The notes beneath the pieces are model-generated. The model saw only the letters and a program-made list of their open reading frames with translations. It was not told where the DNA came from and did not search any database. This document shows, in pieces, positions 1 to 5,181 of a stretch of 7,886 nucleotides of DNA; position 1 is the first letter of the stretch; every line of letters begins with the position of its first letter. Origin of the DNA: Syntrophomonadaceae bacterium (GTDB taxonomy: Bacteria; Bacillota; Dethiobacteria; DTU022). Position numbers and translations under genes: made by a program. The stretch lies in contig SLBE01000249.1 of NCBI GenBank assembly GCA_007126465.1, positions 1 to 7,886 on the forward strand, in the 5' to 3' direction.

Positions 1-1034
1 ACATCAAGATAAAACTCTTCATAGGCCGGTCCGATCGGTGTGTCACGGCCGGGGAAACCATAACCGTCGAGAGCACCGTCAATAATATCGCTGCGGTTGG
101 TCCCCGCTTTCAGGGCCTGGCGCACCCGAACATCATCAGCCGGAGCCCGGTCGGAGCGCATCCGCAGGACGTAAGCAGTATTGGAAGGCGCCTGCAGTAC
201 ATTAATATTGGGGTCATCTTCCAGCATGGCTACGAACTCAGTCGGCAGATAAATCAGGTAATCAATTTGCCCGCCGCGCAGGGCTTCAACCTGGGCTGAA
301 GATTCCCCAAGGAAGATAATCGAAATTCCGCTGAGATAAGGCAGCTGGGTGCCTTCGTCATCAGTCATCCAGTAATCGGGATTGCGGGTGAAAACAATGC
401 GGTCTTCAGGTTCATACTGCTCAACCATAAAAGGACCTGTACCATTGAAATTGGTAGCAAAATCTTCATTGTCGGCATCCATGATTAAAGCGTGGTAATC
501 ACCCAAGTCCCTTAAAAAGTCAGGGTTGGGATCTTCCAGCTCAAATACAACTGTGTAATCATCAGGTGCTGTGATCTCATTGATATTTGAATACAGGCCA
601 ACGGTTGCCGCTCCAATATCAGGATCACGCAGGCGGTCAAAAGTAAATTTAACATCGCGGGAGGTCATCTCTTTACCGTCATGGAAAAGAACACCTTCGC
701 GCAGGTTAAAAGTCCAGACAGTGCCTGTTTCATCAGCTTCCCAGCTTTCAGCCACACTGCGGCTTTCATCCGGCTGGTTCTCCTCATCAATGTAAACCAG
801 GAAGTCCGACCACTGGCGGGCAATCTGGTCATCGGCTACGGTGCTCAGGAATGCCGGATCCATGTTGGTCGGGGCATAATAAGCACTGCGCAGAACATTA
901 TCCACTGCTGCCGGTTCATCTATCGGGTCATCTGTGGGGTCGTCTACGGCAATATCCTCGTCAGGTGCACAGGACACTACGATCATGGTTGCTGCCAGCA
1001 GCAGGGCCATTAAAAACATAACTTTTTTATACAA
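1..1034 (-). CDS. ABC transporter substrate-binding lipoprotein, family 5 (partial, C-terminus outside window)
   Basis: This is the N-terminal 344 codons of an extracytoplasmic solute-binding protein of the peptide/nickel (SBP_bac_5) type, which delivers a ligand to an ABC importer. Residues 1-21 form a lipoprotein signal peptide (Lys-Lys, hydrophobic core, lipobox VVSC with Cys22), followed by an acidic Asp/Pro-rich linker to about residue 43. The family core is clear: VWTFNLREGVLFHDGKE, then a DVKFTFDRL segment, GTGPFMVEQYEP and EALRGGQIDYL. I chose the TTG at 1034 because AAAGGAGGAA (1050-1041) sits 8 bases before it; the first ATG (1019) is 23 bases away from that site. Roughly the last third of a usual 500-550 residue protein is missing at the edge. 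The ligand cannot be read from sequence; family members bind peptides, nickel complexes, opines and other solutes. No permease or ATPase gene is visible. It follows the MttB-like gene on the same strand after 179 bases. Confidence 0.92.
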   Translation of the reverse strand, partial: MYKKVMFLMALLLAATMIVVSCAPDEDIAVDDPTDDPIDEPAAVDNVLRSAYYAPTNMDPAFLSTVADDQIARQWSDFLVYIDEENQPDESRSVAESWEADETGTVWTFNLREGVLFHDGKEMTSRDVKFTFDRLRDPDIGAATVGLYSNINEITAPDDYTVVFELEDPNPDFLRDLGDYHALIMDADNEDFATNFNGTGPFMVEQYEPEDRIVFTRNPDYWMTDDEGTQLPYLSGISIIFLGESSAQVEALRGGQIDYLIYLPTEFVAMLEDDPNINVLQAPSNTAYVLRMRSDRAPADDVRVRQALKAGTNRSDIIDGALDGYGFPGRDTPIGPAYEEFYLD

Positions 1035-1067
1035 TTTTAGTTCCTCCTTTAATTCTCATTAATCCCT

Positions 1068-1095
1068 CTTATAAAAGCTCTCATAGTACCTTCAA
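1068..1095 (-). promoter_or_regulatory. Candidate promoter for the substrate-binding protein gene
   Basis: On the minus strand TTGAAG (1095-1090) and TATAAG (1073-1068) are separated by 16 bases, giving 4/6 and 5/6 matches to the sigma-A hexamers. Transcription would begin near 1061, about 10 bases before the strong ribosome binding site. The surrounding 1035-1213 gap is AT-rich and I see no clear intrinsic terminator in it, so the gene may also be read through from upstream. Chance matches are common in AT-rich DNA. Confidence 0.35.
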
Positions 1096-1213
1096 ATCGC
1101 TACAGGTTTCCAAACATCAACTCCTTGCAATTCATGATATTTATAAAGAGCAGAATTTAATATTCGATAAATGTTTAAGTTTCACCTTTTAGAACTTCAA
1201 TATTTTTATATAC

Positions 1214-2662
1214 CTAAAACAGCTTATTAATCTTTTCGACAGCTTCCGGTGCAGGCGCATTAACCGGTTCATTCTCTAAAATGTGCCTTGCTTTATCCCT
1301 GGCCAGCTCCACAATGTCTTTGCTGCCTGCCTGCTCCCAGTTCTGATACATAGTCCGGTTAAAAACTGTGGGAGACCATATCTCGCTGCGGAAATATTTC
1401 ATAGTATGTTCCTCGCCGAGATAATGACCGGAAGGGCCAACTTTTACGATATTTTCAGTGCCGATAGTATCTCTATTAACCACCGTTCCCGCTCCTATAT
1501 ACCTGGCGGCGCTGATGAAGTCATCATTCATGACCAGGAACGGAAGCGATCCGGTTTTGCCGCCATCAAGATAGCCCACATCGTGAACCAGGTTGGCTCC
1601 GGCCAGCTGGTTTAGAAGCAGGCCGGTAGAAGCTTCCATGCCTGCCTGGGCATCGGGCACCGGTGCATTGGAGCAGCCGGCCTCGGTAAAGTTGGGCAGG
1701 CCGTAAAACTTGGCCAACTCGGTCATTGCGCAATAGTTCATGGCTGCATCAGGCGAACCGTAGAGTGTGGCAGTAGTACTCATTTCCATGGGGGTTGCCC
1801 CTCCACCGATAATCACCGGCGAACCCTTTTTCTTCAGCTGGGCAATAACCAGCCCGGAAATGCTTTCCGCATTCATCTGGACAATGGTGCCGGCCTTGGT
1901 TACCGGGCATGTTCCGCCGGCAACAACACCGGGGGTGTAAATTACAGGGATTCCGTATTCAACGCAGGTTAACATTTTATCCATGCCTTCACCGGTATGG
2001 ATCAACGGCGAAATCGGCTCGTCATAGAGAATAATGAAAGGGCGATCGCGCAGGTCCTCGTGAGAACCGGTGACTGCTGCAGCCATATCGATTATAGTTT
2101 TCAGGTTTTCCCTGTTAAAGGAGGTAAAAATTATCGGCTTGGAACAGTGCAAGACCTGGGCTGCAAACTGGTGCAGGTCACCTTTTGCTGCGGGGACATC
2201 TGTCGGGATACCGTAGCTCATCGAAAAATCAAAATTTGGCAGCTTATCAATCAGCCTGGCTGCATTGACCACATCCTGCTTGACGGAGTTTCTTCTCTGC
2301 CCTGTTTCAAAATCCAGGTGGAAAGGCAGGTCGGAACCGGCCCCGTAGTAGGTGTAGTTTGCTTCCAGGTTCATAGCAGGATTGCCTTCGCGATCATAAA
2401 TATTAATCTTCGAAGGAGCCATCCTGATCGCTTCATCAATTAACCATCCGGGTATTTTTGCGACGCGATCTTTAACGATGCATCCGGCATCTTTCAGAAG
2501 TTTTAGTGCTTCATCATGGTCAACCCGAACCCCGGCCTGCTCAAGAACATCGACTGTAGCGCTGTGAATTTCTTCCAGCTGGCCCGTGCTGAACCATTTT
2601 AACTGTGGCGATAACTGCTGGTTGTAGTTTGAACGATACGTGCTTATTTTAGACACCTCCAA
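1214..2662 (-). CDS. MttB-superfamily (trimethylamine methyltransferase family) corrinoid-dependent methyltransferase homologue, non-pyrrolysine
   Basis: The product (up to 482 residues) belongs to the MttB superfamily. Members move a methyl group from a quaternary or tertiary amine to the Co(I) of a small corrinoid protein. Family landmarks are QLEEIHSATVDVLEQAGV (residues 28-45), YYGAGSDLPFHLD (105-117), the Gly-rich IIGGGATPMEMS (284-295), HDVGYLDGGKTGSL (360-373) and SGHYLGEEHT near residue 411. The archaeal TMA enzyme MttB is about 495 residues with an in-frame amber codon read as pyrrolysine; this frame is full length with no internal TAG. It therefore resembles the non-pyrrolysine branch, whose characterised members demethylate glycine betaine, proline betaine, carnitine or gamma-butyrobetaine. 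The substrate here is unknown. It lies 113 bases after hutP on the same strand, with no corrinoid protein or methyl-tetrahydrofolate transferase gene in view. The start is uncertain: TTG at 2662 is given, but it overlaps a perfect GGAGGTG. It ends in TAG, apparently an ordinary stop. Confidence 0.93.
   Translation of the reverse strand: MEVSKISTYRSNYNQQLSPQLKWFSTGQLEEIHSATVDVLEQAGVRVDHDEALKLLKDAGCIVKDRVAKIPGWLIDEAIRMAPSKINIYDREGNPAMNLEANYTYYGAGSDLPFHLDFETGQRRNSVKQDVVNAARLIDKLPNFDFSMSYGIPTDVPAAKGDLHQFAAQVLHCSKPIIFTSFNRENLKTIIDMAAAVTGSHEDLRDRPFIILYDEPISPLIHTGEGMDKMLTCVEYGIPVIYTPGVVAGGTCPVTKAGTIVQMNAESISGLVIAQLKKKGSPVIIGGGATPMEMSTTATLYGSPDAAMNYCAMTELAKFYGLPNFTEAGCSNAPVPDAQAGMEASTGLLLNQLAGANLVHDVGYLDGGKTGSLPFLVMNDDFISAARYIGAGTVVNRDTIGTENIVKVGPSGHYLGEEHTMKYFRSEIWSPTVFNRTMYQNWEQAGSKDIVELARDKARHILENEPVNAPAPEAVEKINKLF
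2654..2660 (-). promoter_or_regulatory. Ribosome binding site that questions the start of the MttB-like gene
   Basis: GGAGGTG on the minus strand is a perfect Shine-Dalgarno match but lies inside the first codons of the longest frame, which begins with TTG at 2662. It is 8 bases before an in-frame ATA at 2647, and no in-frame ATG occurs near. Either ATA (rare) is the start, removing five residues, or TTG 2662 is used with the weaker AGGCGG at 2678-2673, 10 bases upstream. The hutP gene also has an AGGCGG-type site, so the second option is not excluded. Confidence 0.5.
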
Positions 2663-2699
2663 ATTTTAATGGCCGCCTGCTTGCCAGGCTTCCATGTAG

Positions 2700-2732
2700 A
2701 GCTATATATTTCCAATTAATTGAAACATAGCT
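2700..2732 (-). repeat. Imperfect hairpin between hutP and the MttB-like gene
   Basis: AGCTAT (2700-2705) and ATAGCT (2727-2732) form a 6-bp inverted repeat. Inside it lies the palindrome CAATTAATTG, flanked by TTTC and GAAA that could pair further. No T-run follows on the minus strand, so it does not look like an intrinsic terminator. It could be an RNA processing or stability element, an operator, or chance in AT-rich DNA. Confidence 0.35.
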
Positions 2733-2775
2733 TTCTCATACTAATTAAGCCTTCTATTTTACAAGAAAGCCAGGA

Positions 2776-3213
2776 TTACAGGTGATTCATACCCAAACCA
2801 ATAGTTTCATGTTCATACCCTTTAACCGGGGCACCGATGGTCCCGTAAAGAACAACGGCCAACCACTCACCATCCTGGCTGTCATGCACTGTTCGCGGAC
2901 CTCTAACCACTGTAAACATTAACCCAACCGTGCGCATAATATCACCGAGACCGATCTGCCCCCTGCAGATACCGGTAAAAGCCTCGAGGATGGTATGATA
3001 AAGAGCGTGAGTATCCCGGTAATAATCCTTGCTGATCAACCCTTCACGCTGGGTAGCCGTTTCCACGGCAGCAAAAATTTTATCCGTACTCATAGAACCG
3101 ACCCTGCCCTTGATCAGCTTAAACCCGTTTGCCTCAGCCTTTGTTTTAATTTCTTTTTCCAGGTCTCCATCAGCCAGGGCATACATGATTGCAGTTTTGC
3201 CGATTTGCTCCAT
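2776..3213 (-). CDS. hutP: HutP, L-histidine- and Mg2+-dependent RNA-binding antiterminator
   Basis: HutP binds hut leader RNA when charged with L-histidine and Mg2+, preventing transcription termination. The 145-residue product matches the length of Bacillus subtilis HutP (about 148) and aligns along its whole length from memory. Shared blocks are GRVGS (36-40), the YRDTHALYHTILEAFTG segment (65-81), RTVGL (94-98), and LYGTIGAPVKGYEHETIG (122-139) with the terminal GMNHL. The Mg2+ ligands His73, His77 and His138 of B. subtilis correspond to His69, His73 and His135, and the histidine-binding Arg88 to Arg84, so the protein should be functional. ATG at 3213 is preceded by AAAGGCGGGA (3230-3221). 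The gene follows hutH by 86 bases with no convincing internal promoter. It therefore probably depends on read-through of the leader terminator upstream of hutH, which makes it self-activating. In B. subtilis hutP instead comes first, before the terminator. Confidence 0.96.
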   Translation of the reverse strand: MEQIGKTAIMYALADGDLEKEIKTKAEANGFKLIKGRVGSMSTDKIFAAVETATQREGLISKDYYRDTHALYHTILEAFTGICRGQIGLGDIMRTVGLMFTVVRGPRTVHDSQDGEWLAVVLYGTIGAPVKGYEHETIGLGMNHL

Positions 3214-3299
3214 TTTATCTTCCCGCCTTTATAATAATTCCAGTCAATATATTTTAACATTAAGACGGTTCATAAGCATTAATTATCTCTTAGAAGTTT

Positions 3300-4853
3300 C
3301 TAACGCGAAAGGTCAACTTCGCTTTCCACTGCTTCTACCAGCTGTCCGCTGCAAACCAGGTCAATTGCCTTCTCAATCATGGGATAAATGATTTGGTCTT
3401 TTTCAAGAAAATCAACTTTGTCACGCAGCAGCCTGTAAGCGGCAGCAGTGCCGCGTCCCATATTTTCAGCTCCACGAAAATCGACAGCCTGGGCTGCAGT
3501 TAAAAGTTCTATACCGATAACCCTGGCCGTGTTATCAACCACGGTGCGTGCCTTGCGGGCTGACGTTGTGCCCATGCTGACATGGTCTTCCTGGTTGGCC
3601 GAAGACGGGATAGAATCGACACTGGCCGGATGGCAATACACCTTGTTTTCACTGACCAGTGAAGCCGCTGTATACTGGGCAATCATCATACCCGAATTAA
3701 GGCCACCATCTTTGACCAGGAATGGGGGAAGGCCGCTTAAAGCCGGGTTTACCAGGCGTTCAATCCGCCTTTCGGAAATATTAGCCAGCTCGGCTACGGC
3801 TATGGCCATAAAATCCATGGCCTGGGCAACAGGCTGTCCATGGAAATTGCCTCCCGAAAGCACCCGGTTTTCTTCAGGAAAAAGCATAGGATTATCATTG
3901 ACAGAATTTATTTCAACTTCAAGGATGCTGTTCACGTAATCAAGGGCATTGGTAGTAGCTCCATGGACCTGGGGAACGCAGCGCAGGCTGTATGCATCCT
4001 GAACCTTGCGGCGATCGCTGCCAATCAGGCTACTGCCCTCAAGCAGGCGCAAAATGGCATCAGATGTATATTCATGCCCGCTATAGGTGCGTACACTCGC
4101 TATCAGCGGATCAAAAGCATCCGGCACTGCAAGCTGGGCTTCCAGGGTTAAAGCTGCTGTTATCAGGGCTGCTTTAAGGACATTTACAGCATCGTGATAT
4201 GCCAGCGTCCCGATAGCAGTCATAATCTGGGTTCCATTAATCAGAGCCAGGCCTTCTTTTTCAACCAGGGTTACCGGTTCAATTCCTGCGGCAGCAAGCG
4301 CTTCTGCCCCGGTCACCCTTTCGCCGTTGTAAAAAGCTTCACCCTGACCGGTTAATACCAGGGCCAGGTGGGATAAAGGCGCCAGATCACCGCTGGCACC
4401 AAGAGAACCCTGTTCGGGAATAACCGGCACTATATCTTTGTTCAAAACCTCGGCCAGATGTTCTACCAGCAGGGGACGGACACCAGAATAGCCGCGGGCC
4501 AGGGCATTTAACCTTAATAAAAGGGACGCCCGCACTACTTCCTCAGGAAGCGGTTCACCTACCGCGGCTGCATGACTGGCAATTAAATTTTTCTGCAGTT
4601 GAATTGCATCTTTCCTTGATATATTAACATCGCTGAAGCGGCCAAAACCGGTGGTAATACCGTAAACCACGGCATCCTCTTCAACCAGTTTTTCAAGCAT
4701 AGCCCTTGAACGCTCTACCCTTTCGAGCGCTTCGGTTGACATATTAACCCGGGCTTTGTCCCGTGCGACATGAACTACATCCTGCACGGTAAAACCGCCA
4801 CCATTAATGGTAAGCGGCTTACTATTCTTAATCCCCTTCACAGAACCCATCAT
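3300..4853 (-). CDS. hutH: Histidine ammonia-lyase (histidase)
   Basis: HutH is a cytoplasmic homotetramer that removes ammonia from L-histidine to give trans-urocanate, the first step of histidine breakdown. With the start chosen here it has 517 residues (usual about 505-515). The Ala153-Ser154-Gly155 triad inside GSLGASGDLAPLSHLAL forms the electrophilic MIO group. Active-site residues are present: Tyr64 in VYGITTGFG, SH at 93-94, Asn207 in INGTQ, Tyr288 and Arg291 in the DAYSLRCVPQVHG block, Phe337 in NFHG, and NQEDHVSMG (420-428). The SH motif and Glu422 point to histidine rather than phenylalanine or tyrosine as substrate. The frame is open to 4889, but GGGAGG (4865-4860) lies 6 bases before ATG 4853 (a second ATG is at 4850). 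It is the first gene of the set, behind a promoter, a HutP-type site and a terminator. Neither urocanase nor later hut genes are in the window. Confidence 0.97.
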   Translation of the reverse strand: MMGSVKGIKNSKPLTINGGGFTVQDVVHVARDKARVNMSTEALERVERSRAMLEKLVEEDAVVYGITTGFGRFSDVNISRKDAIQLQKNLIASHAAAVGEPLPEEVVRASLLLRLNALARGYSGVRPLLVEHLAEVLNKDIVPVIPEQGSLGASGDLAPLSHLALVLTGQGEAFYNGERVTGAEALAAAGIEPVTLVEKEGLALINGTQIMTAIGTLAYHDAVNVLKAALITAALTLEAQLAVPDAFDPLIASVRTYSGHEYTSDAILRLLEGSSLIGSDRRKVQDAYSLRCVPQVHGATTNALDYVNSILEVEINSVNDNPMLFPEENRVLSGGNFHGQPVAQAMDFMAIAVAELANISERRIERLVNPALSGLPPFLVKDGGLNSGMMIAQYTAASLVSENKVYCHPASVDSIPSSANQEDHVSMGTTSARKARTVVDNTARVIGIELLTAAQAVDFRGAENMGRGTAAAYRLLRDKVDFLEKDQIIYPMIEKAIDLVCSGQLVEAVESEVDLSR

Positions 4854-4877
4854 CAATCGCCTCCCGGCAGAAAACAT

Positions 4878-4912
4878 AAAAAAGAGCACAAGGGTTAATT
4901 CCCCGGTGCTCT
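4878..4912 (-). terminator. Intrinsic terminator (attenuator) in the hutH leader
   Basis: On the minus strand AGAGCAC (4912-4906) pairs perfectly with GTGCTCT (4889-4883). Above one C/T mismatch, GGGG and CCCT add a G-U and three G-C pairs around the loop AATTAA, and six T residues follow (4883-4878). It lies between the promoter and the hutH ribosome binding site (4865-4860), so it would stop transcripts before hutH unless prevented. This placement, together with the nearby NAG triplets, identifies it as a HutP-controlled attenuator rather than the end of another gene. Confidence 0.9.
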
Positions 4913-4941
4913 CTCATGTCTAATAACTATGAGCAGCAGGA
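4901..4941 (-). promoter_or_regulatory. Predicted antiterminator hairpin in the hutH leader
   Basis: TCCTGCTGCTC (4941-4931) can pair with GAGCACCGGGG (4911-4901). This gives ten pairs over eleven positions (eight Watson-Crick, two G-U, one C/C mismatch). The second strand is nearly the whole 5' arm of the terminator, so the two structures exclude each other. The 19-base loop (4930-4912) contains all three NAG triplets of the presumed HutP site. Histidine-loaded HutP could therefore act by holding this hairpin. The pairing was found by eye and has no computed energy. Confidence 0.6.
4913..4929 (-). promoter_or_regulatory. Presumed HutP-binding site: three NAG triplets at 7-base period
   Basis: Read on the minus strand the site is TAG-TTAT-TAG-ACAT-GAG. 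HutP of B. subtilis is known to recognise three NAG (ideally UAG) triplets separated by four unconserved bases, which is exactly this spacing. The last triplet abuts the base of the terminator stem. B. subtilis has two such clusters, one for each face of the hexamer; here only one cluster keeps the 7-base period, and the other nearby AG steps do not. A hutP gene in the same gene set supports the assignment. Confidence 0.8.
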
Positions 4942-4970
4942 CTGCTAATATTTTCTTTTCTTACAACTTA

Positions 4971-4999
4971 ATTCTAAACCATGGTTACTGCCCTGTCAA
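4971..4999 (-). promoter_or_regulatory. Sigma-A-type promoter of the hut gene set
   Basis: TTGACA (4999-4994), a perfect -35 hexamer, is followed after exactly 17 bases by TAGAAT (4976-4971), which differs from the consensus -10 at one position. Transcription would start near 4964, giving a leader of about 110 bases that contains the NAG triplets and terminator before hutH. A near-consensus promoter suits control mainly by attenuation rather than by initiation. Confidence 0.88.
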
Positions 5000-5135
5000 G
5001 AAAATTCGCTACCTGGGAAATGCCTATTCAGTTAAGCCAATGCAGTTTCAGCCTAAAGGTTCAGCAAGCACAGTTTTTTAAGCTGGCTGGCTGAGTAGTA
5101 TAAAAATATTAACTTTACTTTTCTTCTTCGATATG

Positions 5136-5154
5136 GTTAACTCTTAGAGTTGAC
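5136..5154 (+). repeat. 8-bp hairpin upstream of the YchF-like gene
   Basis: GTTAACTC (5136-5143) and GAGTTGAC (5147-5154) surround the loop TTA. As plus-strand RNA all eight positions pair, one as U-G; as DNA, or on the minus strand, one position is mismatched. It ends 11 bases before the AGGAG site of the downstream gene. No T-run follows, so it is not a classic terminator. It may be an operator or a 5' leader stem that affects translation or stability. Confidence 0.45.
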
Positions 5155-5181
5155 TTTGTAATAGCAGGAGATGATTTTCTG

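Larger units (their letters stand above)
4854..5181. other. Divergent intergenic region between hutH and the YchF-like gene
   Basis: This 328-base gap holds no credible gene. Its left half carries the hutH promoter and attenuator leader, each listed separately. The right half (about 5000-5181) holds an 8-bp hairpin just before the YchF-like gene and a short GGCT-rich stretch at 5082-5092. I find no strong plus-strand promoter: TTAACT (5109) with TATGGT (5132) at 17 bases is only a weak match. Confidence 0.7.

Noticed and set aside
571..1013. Two overlapping plus-strand open frames opposite the solute-binding protein gene
   Set aside because: The minus strand encodes a clear SBP family 5 protein with signal peptide and ribosome binding site; these are shadow frames.
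1175..1216. TAG at the end of the MttB-like gene as a pyrrolysine codon, with 12 more sense codons before TAA
   Set aside because: Pyrrolysine in MttB lies well inside the protein (about residue 334), and this frame already has the full family length. hutH also ends in TAG, so TAG looks like an ordinary stop here.
1997..2443. Plus-strand open frame of 148 codons inside the MttB-like gene
   Set aside because: It is antisense to a clearly conserved gene and shows no recognisable motif. Similar antisense frames within hutH (for example 3448-3939) were set aside for the same reason.
2675..2689. GCCTG/CAGGC 5-bp hairpin upstream of the MttB-like gene as a terminator
   Set aside because: It is short and no T-run follows on either strand; at most it may mask the AGGCGG sequence.
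2733..2775. Second HutP-type site after hutP, from several AG steps
   Set aside because: The AG steps are 3, 6 or 10 bases apart, not the required 7, and no terminator follows.
4854..4889. Twelve-residue N-terminal extension of HutH from an ATG at 4889
   Set aside because: That start lies in the terminator stem and T-run region without a ribosome binding site, whereas ATG 4853 has GGGAGG 6 bases upstream.
5150..5155. TTGACT as the -35 box of the YchF-like gene
   Set aside because: The matching -10 position would fall at about 5173, next to the start codon, and shows no TATAAT-like hexamer.
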